DNA of 64,000 bases from Virgibacillus halodenitrificans JCM 12304 (lineage in GTDB: Bacteria > Bacillota > Bacilli > Bacillales > Amphibacillaceae). The position numbers were made by a program, and so were the translations under genes. Below are positions 19,127 through 27,170 of this stretch, piece after piece (within the stretch, counting starts at the first letter, position 1; every line of letters starts with the position of its first letter). The stretch spans positions 62,001 to 126,000 of the forward strand of contig NZ_BAZS01000003.1 in assembly GCF_001310895.1 (NCBI RefSeq). The letters are read 5' to 3'. The notes beneath the pieces are model-generated. The model had not been told where the DNA came from. It searched no databases and saw only the letters and a program-made list of their open reading frames with translations.

Positions 19127-19155
19127 AAGAGCTAATTTTTATATTAGCTCTTTTT
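19127..19155 (+). terminator. Rho-independent terminator
   Basis: AGAGCTAAT pairs with ATTAGCTCT, followed by T5. It separates the aldehyde dehydrogenase from the DUF779 gene. Confidence 0.9.
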
Positions 19156-19259
19156 CTGCACCACCAACCAAATGTAACGATGTCTCCCTGCTGGCAATTA
19201 AACTTTTTTATCTACACGTATAAGTACTGATGGAAGTTAGTATTAGGGGGTGATGGACT

Positions 19260-19616
19260 ATGGTAGAGCGGGTAACTGCAACAGAAGAAGCAATTAAATT
19301 GATTAATAGTTTAAAGGAGATTCACGGTGATTTAATGTTTCACCAATCTGGTGGCTGTTGTGATGGCAGTTCACCAATGTGTTATCAACGAGGAGAATTT
19401 CGTGTAGGTGAATCTGACTTGTTATTAGGTGAAATTGCAGATACACCTTTTTATATTTCAAAGGATCAATATAATTACTGGAAGCACACTCAATTGATTA
19501 TTGATGCTGTTAAGGGCCGTGGAGGAATGTTTTCTCTTGAAGGACCTGAGGGGAAACGTTTCTTAACACGATCAAGAGTCTTTACTGAGGATGAGAGGAA
19601 AGAAATAGCTGAATAA
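19260..19616 (+). CDS. DUF779 domain protein
   Basis: A 118-residue protein of the DUF779 family. Its conserved core has Cys residues in QSGGCCDGSSPMC at about 29-41, which could bind metal. Family members sit beside or are fused in operons with aldehyde dehydrogenases, as here; the biochemical role is unknown. ATG 19260 follows AGGGGG by 9 bases. A terminator separates it from the dehydrogenase gene, so it may have its own promoter. Confidence 0.85.
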   Translation: MVERVTATEEAIKLINSLKEIHGDLMFHQSGGCCDGSSPMCYQRGEFRVGESDLLLGEIADTPFYISKDQYNYWKHTQLIIDAVKGRGGMFSLEGPEGKRFLTRSRVFTEDERKEIAE

Positions 19617-19651
19617 TACAAAGCTTATTTTTAAAAACGACCGTGATAAGG

Positions 19652-19698
19652 AAAATCCGAACTGTGACTTAGCATTAAGTGAATCGGTTCGGATTTTT
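19652..19698 (+). terminator. Rho-independent terminator
   Basis: AAATCCGAAC pairs with GTTCGGATTT across a long loop of about 25 bases, followed by a T run. Confidence 0.75.
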
Positions 19699-19815
19699 AA
19701 TAACTAAATTTATTTTCCTATTGACCCATTCTGACTTCCGAAATTCAATTAGCATAATTCACCAGTATTACAGAATATACATAATATAGAAGAAACATAA
19801 AAAGGGTGTGTTTAA

Positions 19816-20844
19816 TTGAATAAAAAATACTATTATGTTTCGGGAAATACAGCCAAAGGACTCGTTAACCATCTTAAATCAAATATAGAAGATATAAATC
19901 AAGTTGTTATTTTAAGACACCCGTCACTTACCTTAAAAACAATGGTAATAAACGAGTTTATAAAAAAACAGAAAAAAAACGATTACGAGATTTTCCTCAG
20001 TGCTTTTGGTAAAGAGTTTCTGGATGGCGTAATTGTAAGAGATAAATCGATTGCTATAGTTAGTGACCATATTGCTTCAGAGGTTACTGGAGCATTTGAG
20101 TTGGATTTGAATTTATTTATTAAAGGTGAACCAAGCACAACAGCTTCCAAAGCACATATTCATCATCTTGAAGAAGCACATCAATCTTTTAAAACGGGAC
20201 TTTCAGTGCATGATGATCTTGAAGAAGTATACATTAATGAGATGGATTTTGAGAAAGCAAACCAGCTTACAAGTGATTTTATTAACATGGTGCTAGCAGA
20301 ATTCCCGAAGATAAACCGGAATGCCAGTAGACGTACCAGACTATTTGGAACGAATACAAAGGATGGAGTTGTCAACGTGGTACCTCACTTACTTGAACAG
20401 GTCTCTAACGCTTATTTTATAAAGGGGAGAGCAGGAACTGGAAAGTCTACGTTAATGAAGAAAGTAGCTAGTGCGTGTGAGGATTACGGTTATGATGTAG
20501 AGCTTTATTATTGTAGTTTTGATCCAAATAGTGTAGATATGGTGTTCGTACCTGAAATGAATTTTTGTATATTTGACAGTACAGATCCTCATGAATTCTT
20601 TCCTGATAGAGCAAGTGATAAAATAATCGATATGTATGAAAAATTAATAAGCCCGGGGACAGACGAAGCTCATGCTGCTCGTATACATGAATTAAATAAC
20701 AGATATAAATCGTATATGAAGAAGGGAATAGAAGAATTAAAGATAGCTGGGGAAGCGATGGAGAAGGAGGAACAGAAATATACCATTACTAAAACAGAGG
20801 TACAAGAAATAAATAATTTCATCATAAATATGATACAAGATTAA
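19816..20844 (+). CDS. P-loop ATPase of the PRK06851 type, first half degenerate
   Basis: A 342-residue protein made of two similar halves. Each begins with an RNA/DNA-independent P-loop-like fold: the N-terminal half starts with SGNTAKGLVNHL, and the C-terminal half holds a proper Walker A, GRAGTGKST, at about 207-215. In the first half the equivalent loop reads RHPSLTLKTM, so nucleotide binding there is probably lost. Later segments repeat too: SAFGKEFLDGVIVRDKSIAI aligns with SFDPNSVDMVFVPEMNFCI. The start is TTG with AAGGGTG upstream. The family is found in spore-formers; its function is unknown to me. It is flanked by terminators on both sides, so it is monocistronic. Confidence 0.75.
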   Translation: MNKKYYYVSGNTAKGLVNHLKSNIEDINQVVILRHPSLTLKTMVINEFIKKQKKNDYEIFLSAFGKEFLDGVIVRDKSIAIVSDHIASEVTGAFELDLNLFIKGEPSTTASKAHIHHLEEAHQSFKTGLSVHDDLEEVYINEMDFEKANQLTSDFINMVLAEFPKINRNASRRTRLFGTNTKDGVVNVVPHLLEQVSNAYFIKGRAGTGKSTLMKKVASACEDYGYDVELYYCSFDPNSVDMVFVPEMNFCIFDSTDPHEFFPDRASDKIIDMYEKLISPGTDEAHAARIHELNNRYKSYMKKGIEELKIAGEAMEKEEQKYTITKTEVQEINNFIINMIQD

Positions 20845-20852
20845 AGGGTGTG

Positions 20853-20887
20853 GGCAGCTTGAATGGATACTTAAGCTGCTTTTTTTA
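20853..20887 (+). terminator. Rho-independent terminator
   Basis: GCAGCTT pairs with AAGCTGC, followed by T8. Confidence 0.85.
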
Positions 20888-21002
20888 GAATTTAAGATGG
20901 AAATAGTCTTGTTAAAAAGGTAATTATATAGTAAAATAAATTTACAGAAAATTTAGATAAGGTTTTTTCTGTACACTCTGTATTAGATGGAGGTGGACGT
21001 AA

Positions 21003-21434
21003 ATGATTGTGAAGATGCTAAAGCCTTATTATATTAAAGCAGAAACAAACCATGTACGAATCGTGCTTGCATACCAATATTTTTCTGTGATCATTGACAA
21101 TAAGGTTTATCAGTTTGTACCAATTGAATCAAAAGAAATTCGCATCCACCGTAAAACAAAAAAGATAGAGAACATTCATGATACTTTTGCTTTCCAGCGA
21201 GGTAAAGATGTAATTTTTCGTAAAATGACTGATCTTGTTGCTATTCCTGAGTTTATATATCAGTTAAATTCTTTAGCGGAGCCATACTTTAATAAATCAC
21301 CGAAAACGACTACAAAAAAAGAGAGTGACACCATTATTGAGCAATTGGAGAAGCTTAATCTTTCCAGATTGATTGACAAAGCACTTGACACTAGGGACGA
21401 AAGTTCATTTTATGAATTAGTAAAATTGCTGTGA
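21003..21434 (+). CDS. IDEAL-domain protein of unknown function
   Basis: A 143-residue protein whose last about 35 residues match the IDEAL domain pattern (LSRLIDKALDTRDESSFYEL), also present in YpiB and YozD of Bacillus. The N-terminal 90 residues are beta-rich and basic and I do not recognise them. The linker KSPKTTTKKESD is probably flexible. It has an AGATGGAGG ribosome binding region. The gene stands alone between terminators, convergent with the penicillin-binding protein gene. Confidence 0.75.
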   Translation: MIVKMLKPYYIKAETNHVRIVLAYQYFSVIIDNKVYQFVPIESKEIRIHRKTKKIENIHDTFAFQRGKDVIFRKMTDLVAIPEFIYQLNSLAEPYFNKSPKTTTKKESDTIIEQLEKLNLSRLIDKALDTRDESSFYELVKLL

Positions 21435-21470
21435 AAAGGCACTTCCTTCTATCGGAAGTGCCTTTTGTTT
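21434..21470. terminator. Bidirectional terminator
   Basis: AAAAGGCACTTCC pairs with GGAAGTGCCTTTT between convergent genes, with A and T tracts on both sides. Confidence 0.95.
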
Positions 21471-23488
21471 TATTTTATATCATTTAAAGCTTCGATAACC
21501 TTTTTAGTGGTATAGCCACTGCCTCCACGGTCCTGTGTCTGCTGCACCATCATAGCTATTAAGATATCAGGAGTTTCCGTAGGATAGCCAACAAACCAAC
21601 CGTTTTCCTCTCCGCCACCTTCATTAGTAAGTTTTAACTCTGCAGTACCGGTTTTACCTGAAACAGGAAACTCAGCGTTTTTTGCGTATTTTGAGGCAGT
21701 ACCTTTTTCAACCACTTTGCGTAAAGCTTCTTGAATGTGATTCGCTTGATCTTTTGTAATTAAATCTTTTTTCCAAATCTGTCCTTTATCTTCACTAGTA
21801 AGAAGAGTTGGTTTTAGCATGGAACCACCATTTAGAAAAGTAGTATAAGCTGTTGCAAGGTGAAGGGAGCTCATTTCTAACTCTCCTTGTCCGTAGCTTG
21901 AGTTGGCTAAAAGAACTTCATCCTCTAACTTCCCATTTGAAGATATTGTAGAAGCTGCAATCGGATATTCATACGGCATTTTCTCACTTAAGCCAAACTG
22001 CTTCAAGCCCTTAACATATGCTTCACTTCCCATTTCAACTGCCTTCATAGCAAAGAAGATATTATCCGATCGTACGAGTGCGTCTGTAAGATCAACGGGT
22101 CCATTAGATTCTGAAACACGGTGGACTTGGTAATCTCCCCACCCCTTTCCATTGCTCCAATTCAGTCCTTCTATTTTAATACCTTCACCTGGCTTAATTG
22201 TTCCATTATTTAACCCAATTGCACCAGTAATTGGCTTAATTACAGAGCCCGGGGCAAATGTAGCAGAAAATCGGTTAAGCAAAGGTTTTTTTTCATCCTC
22301 CTGCAGATCCTTCCACATGGAGTCACTGGTGCCATAGAGCATATCATTAGGGTCAAATGACGGACTACTGACAAGGGCAAGTGTCTCACCGGTTTTTGGG
22401 TTGATCGCTGTTGCAGTTCCTGCATCCCCGTCAAAGGATTTATATATTTTCTCCTGTACATTTACATCAATCGTCACAGTAACGTTTTCTCCATTTTTCA
22501 CTGGCTTCTCAGCAAGAAGTGTTTCCTCTTCGCCATCCTTGGTAATGGTTATCTGAGCACCTTGTTCTCCGCGGAGCTGCTTTTCATATAACTGTTCTAA
22601 CCCTCGTTTACCTATCACATCATTTGGCCCGTAAGTACCAGGCTCCACTTCTTCCAAATTTTCTGCGGTAACTTTTCCTACATAGCCAACGAGATGGGCA
22701 GTCGCTTTTCCGGCTGGATAAACTCGCCCAGTCACCTCTTTGTTTGTTACACCATTTACTTGAAAGAGTTTGTCTAACAAGTCTTCCTTTGTTGTTGGTA
22801 TTTTTGTTAAAGGTACAAATAGATCTGGTTCTACCCAATTGGCATTTAATGCTTTATCAATCTCTTCGACCGACATACCTAAGAGGCCGGCAAGTTCTTT
22901 TTTTGCCTTGTCAGAATCTGGACCCATTTTCTCAGGAATTACGCCAATCTCATAGACAGGTGCATTAATTGCCAGCTGCATTTGGTTTCGATCAAGGATT
23001 TCACCTCGTTGTGGGGCAGTGGTATGAAGATTGACCTCTCCACCATCTTTCATTGCTGGAAAAATAAAACCAGGATCCCATTGTAAAAACCAATCTTTTT
23101 CCTCTTCTTTTTCTTCCTGAACTAATTTTGCTTCATAATCAAAAGTGATTGGTCCAGCAATACTCTGCATTGTCACTTTAAACGGGATCGTTGCCTTGCC
23201 TTCGTCCATGGCCGTATCCAACTTTTCTTCGTCCAGTTTATCCATTTCAATTTTTAAATCTGATATATTTAAATCACCATAGATTTTGTCGTATCTGTCA
23301 ATAAAATTCTCTGGAGAATACGTTTCCTTTGTTTTTGTGGAGAGCATGTTATACATGTCCTTGAACTTCTGTTTATTCCATTGTTTTACATAAGTCTCAA
23401 AACGTTCATTTGGGGTAACTTCATCATTGGAACAAGAAATGAGAAATATAATAAGCAACATGGAAAATAATAAAATAACTTTTTTCAT
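21470..23488 (-). CDS. Class B penicillin-binding protein, PBP3/MecA-like, lipoprotein
   Basis: A 672-residue transpeptidase that cross-links peptidoglycan on the outer membrane face. The N terminus is a lipoprotein signal with lipobox LISC. Next come an NTF2-like MecA N-terminal domain (about 25-145), a PBP dimerisation region (about 150-330) and the transpeptidase domain. The three catalytic motifs are SVIK (near 412, in FAPGSVIKP), SDN (near 472) and KTG (near 612, SGKTGTAEL). It resembles PbpC (PBP3) of Bacillus subtilis and the staphylococcal PBP2a architecture. The ATG at 23488 is preferred over the upstream in-frame GTG 23506, since AAGGAGG lies between them. Confidence 0.9.
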   Translation of the reverse strand: MKKVILLFSMLLIIFLISCSNDEVTPNERFETYVKQWNKQKFKDMYNMLSTKTKETYSPENFIDRYDKIYGDLNISDLKIEMDKLDEEKLDTAMDEGKATIPFKVTMQSIAGPITFDYEAKLVQEEKEEEKDWFLQWDPGFIFPAMKDGGEVNLHTTAPQRGEILDRNQMQLAINAPVYEIGVIPEKMGPDSDKAKKELAGLLGMSVEEIDKALNANWVEPDLFVPLTKIPTTKEDLLDKLFQVNGVTNKEVTGRVYPAGKATAHLVGYVGKVTAENLEEVEPGTYGPNDVIGKRGLEQLYEKQLRGEQGAQITITKDGEEETLLAEKPVKNGENVTVTIDVNVQEKIYKSFDGDAGTATAINPKTGETLALVSSPSFDPNDMLYGTSDSMWKDLQEDEKKPLLNRFSATFAPGSVIKPITGAIGLNNGTIKPGEGIKIEGLNWSNGKGWGDYQVHRVSESNGPVDLTDALVRSDNIFFAMKAVEMGSEAYVKGLKQFGLSEKMPYEYPIAASTISSNGKLEDEVLLANSSYGQGELEMSSLHLATAYTTFLNGGSMLKPTLLTSEDKGQIWKKDLITKDQANHIQEALRKVVEKGTASKYAKNAEFPVSGKTGTAELKLTNEGGGEENGWFVGYPTETPDILIAMMVQQTQDRGGSGYTTKKVIEALNDIK

Positions 23489-23646
23489 AAGTACCTCCTT
23501 CTCCACTCACATCAAAAGTGGATTTGCTTTAAGAAAAGTAAGAAAATAAAAGTCACAAGGAAAATATGCCCAGGTGACTTTTTCGTTGCTTAGGAAACTA
23601 TAAATTTTAGAACCTATGGATAATTTGTATTACTGAATTAGCCATT

Positions 23647-23761
23647 TCCAGCTCCAGCGCCTACCCCCTCGAGGTCTTAAGTCAAGCCTCTTTGTGGTAA
23701 AGATCACCACCTAGAGGCTCATCTTAAGCTAGTCGGGGGTGATCAAGGCGCTTACGCTTTT
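23647..23761. repeat. Palindromic intergenic repeat of the Bacillaceae CCAGCTCCAGCGCC type
   Basis: The element opens with CCAGCTCCAGCGCCTACCCC and closes with AAGGCGCTTACGCTTTT. Nested inverted repeats are AGCGCCT/AGGCGCT, ACCCCC/GGGGGT, CTTAAG/CTTAAG and GCCTCT/AGAGGC with GTGGT/ACCAC, giving a long cruciform-like hairpin. Elements with these ends occur in many copies between genes in Bacillus-group genomes (recalled, not searched). It carries no ORF and lies between the PBP and LCP genes. Confidence 0.75.
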
Positions 23762-23770
23762 GTTCTTTAA

Positions 23771-24715
23771 TTATTTTGCTTCCATATGATTGGTGATCTC
23801 TTGTTGGATACGCTCAAATTCTGAATCAGGTACCACATAGTACCAAATAGAATTAATCTTTTGACCACTGCCATCAATTTCGAGCGTTTTTGTTGTTTTA
23901 CGAACATCCCGATAATTACTGAATAAATTCTGCATTGTATCCATGTCCATATCTGTTTGAACATTACCACCGAGAATTTCAAGTATGTCGCCAACTTTAG
24001 TTATGCTTGAGAAGTTGGCTGCCTTGTTCATGGCAGCTGTAATTACATTACGTTGCCTTTCGTTTCGGCCAAGGTCTCCGCGGGGGTCGTTTTTACGCAT
24101 ACGGATGTATTTCAAAGCTTCTTCTCCATTTAATTGGAGAGTCCCCTTTGTAAAATTCTCTCCACCCTGAGAGAATTCCTGGTTATTTTTTACTGTGATG
24201 CCACCTAAAGCATCAATCCCTTGCTGGAATCCTTCCATATTTACCTTAGCATAATAATGGACGGGAAGGTCGAAAGCATCTTCCACTGTTTGAATGGATA
24301 ATTCCACATCCCCAAATGCATAGGCGTGATTGATCTTATCCATGCCACGACCTGGAATATTCACGTAGGTGTCCCTTGGTATACTAAACATCATCATCGA
24401 ATTCATTTTGGGGTTTAAGGACAATAAAATCATTGTATCCGAACGTCCCTTATCACCTTCGCGTTCATCTACTCCTAGTAGAAGGATATTAAGAGATTTT
24501 TTGTTTTTTAAAATGGAGTCAAGTTGTTTTTGCCGATCCGGATCATTATCTCTTGCAAGAGGTGTATGCATTGTCTCCACAGTATCCCCTAGCTTGTCCC
24601 ATACATAATATGCAAATCCTCCACCTATTAAGAGGAAGACTATGATTATTCCCGCAAGCCAGAAGGGCCATTTCCGTTTCTTTTTACCTTTTCGTTTATC
24701 TAATCGTGATTCCAC
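23771..24715 (-). CDS. LytR-CpsA-Psr (LCP) family cell-wall ligase
   Basis: About 314 residues. A basic cytoplasmic tail and one TM (about 16-40) are followed by an extracellular LCP domain. Family residues for pyrophosphate and lipid binding are visible: LLGVDEREGDKGRSDTM, FSIPRDTYV, and the C-terminal RKNDPRGDLGRNERQ. LCP enzymes (TagT/U/V) transfer wall teichoic acid or other glycopolymers from undecaprenyl carriers to peptidoglycan. The start is uncertain: ATG 24721 lies only 1 base from AAAGGAG, whereas GTG 24715 (codon 3) has about 7-base spacing and is preferred. It lies downstream of the sortase gene on the same strand. Confidence 0.9.
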   Translation of the reverse strand: MESRLDKRKGKKKRKWPFWLAGIIIVFLLIGGGFAYYVWDKLGDTVETMHTPLARDNDPDRQKQLDSILKNKKSLNILLLGVDEREGDKGRSDTMILLSLNPKMNSMMMFSIPRDTYVNIPGRGMDKINHAYAFGDVELSIQTVEDAFDLPVHYYAKVNMEGFQQGIDALGGITVKNNQEFSQGGENFTKGTLQLNGEEALKYIRMRKNDPRGDLGRNERQRNVITAAMNKAANFSSITKVGDILEILGGNVQTDMDMDTMQNLFSNYRDVRKTTKTLEIDGSGQKINSIWYYVVPDSEFERIQQEITNHMEAK

Positions 24716-24807
24716 ATTCATTCTCCTTTAACCAATGTATGCAATTTATAGCATGTGTAAAAAAATTAAAACTACTTCTAAATTATAACGAAAAACATTT
24801 TAAGCGT

Positions 24808-25395
24808 CTATTTATTCTGAACTTTAGTTGGAGTTGCTGTAATAATATAACGATCAGGAGCATTCCCGATATAGGAAAATGGATAACAGGTTGTAACGGT
24901 TAGGATTTCATTAGGTGCAGTGGAAGCAATTACAGATAAATCATCTGCCGGAACTACCTTTGTCTCCACAATTTCATAGGAAAAGTCACCATATGGCAAC
25001 TTTACCGTCAAAATGTCACCAAGCTGCAATTCTCCCATACGACGAAAGACGGTATCACGATGTCCCGATAAAACGATTTGGTCGTCCTGTTGTGGATACG
25101 CAGTTCCACTATAATGTCCAACACCTTTTTCTAAATCATCTTCGTCTGTTCCTTCCACAATTGGCAAGTCTGCCTCTAGTTTAGGGATATGTAAAATTCC
25201 TGATGTTTCACCATGCTGTGGGGAAAAACTAGTTCCAGGTGATTGCTTTTCAGAAGCGGCATTGACTTTTTTAAGTAAATTTTCCGCTTCGGCCAAGGAT
25301 TCTTTTTGGGCGTTTGTTGTTTTATACCATTGATAGCCCCCATAGCTTAAGAAAACTATTCCACAGAACACTAAAAGTATAGCAAGCTTTTTCAT
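24808..25395 (-). CDS. Class D sortase
   Basis: A 195-residue membrane-anchored transpeptidase (TM at about 4-22). The sortase triad is visible as His near 113 (LSGHRDT), Cys near 167 (TVTTCYPF) and Arg near 179 (APDRYII). The short length, N-terminal anchor and TTCYPF context fit class D, which cuts LPNTA-type signals and links proteins to the cell wall. The protein encoded at 28642-29289 ends in LPNTA plus a TM and basic tail and is the obvious substrate. The gene is divergent from the tasA operon and shares its 440-base intergenic region. AAGGAG lies 9 bases upstream of the start. Confidence 0.9.
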   Translation of the reverse strand: MKKLAILLVFCGIVFLSYGGYQWYKTTNAQKESLAEAENLLKKVNAASEKQSPGTSFSPQHGETSGILHIPKLEADLPIVEGTDEDDLEKGVGHYSGTAYPQQDDQIVLSGHRDTVFRRMGELQLGDILTVKLPYGDFSYEIVETKVVPADDLSVIASTAPNEILTVTTCYPFSYIGNAPDRYIITATPTKVQNK

Positions 25396-25485
25396 AGGAC
25401 GAATCTCCTTACACCATTTCTCTTAGTATATAAGATTTACCACAGTTTTGGAAGGAGTTACCTTTTTAATTTGAGTAGTTAAATT

Positions 25486-25668
25486 GTTCTTAAATAAGAA
25501 TAAATAATTTATAAAACTAAGTAAACAGCCGTAATTAGTTGTAAGCAAGAGAATTTTGTTCTTTATATAGAATAAACGGCTGTTTTTGAGGTTTTTCAAT
25601 CTGTGAGAAATGTCCTATACTTCAATTAATCGTTCTTTAAAAAGAACAAAATAATAGTCATAAAGAAC
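25486..25668 (+). promoter_or_regulatory. SinR-type operator array upstream of tasA
   Basis: Four exact copies of GTTCTTT or its complement AAAGAAC are present: 25558-25564, 25632-25638, 25641-25647 and 25662-25668. A near copy, GTTCTTA, is at 25486-25492. The pair at 25632-25647 is an inverted repeat, GTTCTTT-AA-AAAGAAC. The known SinR recognition sequence is GTTCTYT. SinR is encoded 4 kb downstream, and tasA is a classical SinR target, so repression of the matrix operon (and perhaps of the divergent sortase) is expected. Confidence 0.75.
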
Positions 25669-25839
25669 GAATGAGTTACATAGGAAAGGAGGATATTCGC
25701 TGTAGAGTGCAAAAGCGGAAATCGTTTTGTTCATTGGCTGTGAATCATGTAGAAAGTACTTGCTTACAACAGCGAGAAGCTTTTATCCAATCTATTTATC
25801 TGTAAGAAAATAATATTATAAATTTGGAGGAATGTAAAA

Positions 25840-26433
25840 ATGAGTATTAAGAAAAAGCTAGGTATGGGAATCGCAACAGCAGTATTAGGAGTAGGACTTA
25901 TTGGTGGAGGGACGTTTGCTTATTTTAGTGATCAGGCAGAAGCTACCGGAAACTTTGCAGCGGGTACATTGGATTTAAGTGCTAATCCGACGACAGTAAT
26001 TGATGTTGAGAATATTAAGCCAGGAGATACTATGTTGCGTTCATTTGATTTAGTTAATGGGGGTTCTCTAGATATTGCAACCATTAATCTAGAAACGGAT
26101 TATACAGTTACAGATGTAGATGGAAATAATGTAGAGGATCTTGGCCAGTATATTCGAGTTAATTTCTTAATAAACGCAGATAAGCTTGATGCACCTATTT
26201 ACTCTACTACATTAGCAGACTTGAAAAATATGTCGCCAGATGTAATTGAAGGAAACATTTTTACAAGCTGGTTAGCTGAAAAAGGTGGAAATCTAGCAGC
26301 GGGGACTAAAGATACATTGTATGTACAATATGAATTTGTAGAAACTGGAGCAGATCAAAACGAATTTCAGGGTGACTCTTTAGAATTAACTTGGACATTT
26401 GAAGGTAAGCAAGGTGCAGGTGTAGCAAAATAG
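25840..26433 (+). CDS. tasA: TasA/camelysin-family biofilm matrix protein
   Basis: A 197-residue secreted protein of the TasA/CalY (M73) family, the major fibre subunit of the biofilm matrix. The SipW-type signal peptide covers about residues 1-28, and the diagnostic segment GGGTFAYFSDQAEATGNFAA is at about 21-40. A beta-sandwich follows, ending in LELTWTFEG. It is shorter than Bacillus subtilis TasA (261 residues) and closer to CalY in size. It has a GGAGG ribosome binding site, heads the matrix operon and lies behind the SinR box array. Processing is expected by SipW, encoded three genes downstream. Confidence 0.92.
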   Translation: MSIKKKLGMGIATAVLGVGLIGGGTFAYFSDQAEATGNFAAGTLDLSANPTTVIDVENIKPGDTMLRSFDLVNGGSLDIATINLETDYTVTDVDGNNVEDLGQYIRVNFLINADKLDAPIYSTTLADLKNMSPDVIEGNIFTSWLAEKGGNLAAGTKDTLYVQYEFVETGADQNEFQGDSLELTWTFEGKQGAGVAK

Positions 26434-26439
26434 TAGGTT

Positions 26440-26467
26440 AAGAAGGGAGAAGTAATTCTTCCTTCTT
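26440..26467 (+). other. Intercistronic hairpin between tasA and its paralogue
   Basis: AAGAAGGGAG pairs with CTTCCTTCTT (one bulge), followed by a C/T-rich tail. It may be a weak terminator or an mRNA stabiliser that raises tasA expression relative to downstream genes. Confidence 0.5.
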
Positions 26468-26500
26468 TCCTTTACATAATTATAAAGGGGGTTTAACTCA

Positions 26501-27056
26501 ATGAATCTAAAAAATAGCATACTAACAGCAGTCGCGACGGCTACACTTGGACTATTTTTAATAGGTAGCGGCACATATGCCTATTTTAGCGATACTGAAG
26601 AAACAAACAATACTTTTGCTGCTGGCCTACTCGATTTGGAAATTAATAAAGAAAAGATCATAAACGTAGAAAAAATGGTTCCAGGGGATTCGGTAAACGG
26701 TGAGTTTCAGTTGTTGAATGAGGGCAATGTAGATATAAAAAATATAAAGTTAATTTCCTCCTATGTAGTTAACGATTACGGAGCTCCAAACAATGGTGAC
26801 GACTTGGGTAAATATATTCAAGTTCAATTTAATCATTATGGAAAAGCAGTATTTAATGAGCCAAAAACCTTAGCTGAATTGCAGCAAACACCTGAAGAAA
26901 TAGTTGGTGAATTTCCAGTAGGAAGCAGCCCGAAAATTTTCGGTAGAAATAGAATTTATTAATAATGAGAATAACCAAAATCATTTCCAGAAAGACACAA
27001 TAGAACTAAATTGGAAGTTTGAAGCAGTTCAGCGTGATGGAAAAACTATTGAATAA
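26501..27056 (+). pseudogene. Second TasA/CalY paralogue with a +1 frameshift
   Basis: The first frame (26501-26962) encodes 153 residues with a SipW-type signal, SGTYAYFSDTEETNNTFAAG, and good similarity to the preceding TasA. It then ends in a foreign tail, GRNRIY. Reading one base later from 26940 continues the homology (SVEIEFINNENNQNHFQKDT, then IELNWKFE) to a stop at 27054-27056. It aligns with YVQYEFVETG and LELTWTFEG of the first paralogue. The break is at AAAATTTTCGG (about 26933-26943), where one extra base explains it. Whether this is decay, phase variation, programmed shifting or sequence error is open. An intact protein would have about 184 residues. Confidence 0.75.
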
Positions 27057-27058
27057 AG

Positions 27059-27080
27059 GAAGGAGAATCCTTTCTCCTTC
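27059..27080 (+). other. Hairpin after the second tasA paralogue
   Basis: GAAGGAGAA and TTCTCCTTC form a perfect 9-bp stem with a 4-base loop. There is no strong T run. It is similar in sequence to the hairpin after tasA. Confidence 0.5.
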
Positions 27081-27170
27081 TGAGTTTATTTATATTCACA
27101 AGCCTGTAATACACTAATTTCCGGTTTGTGAATGTATGTAAATTCTTTATTTGTAAAGGTGGAGATGAGC

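Noticed and set aside
25695..25803. Possible leader peptide after AAAGGAGG upstream of tasA
   Set aside because: The first GTG is 14 bases from the ribosome binding site, and the nearer ATT would be an unusual start. Kept only as part of the leader observation.
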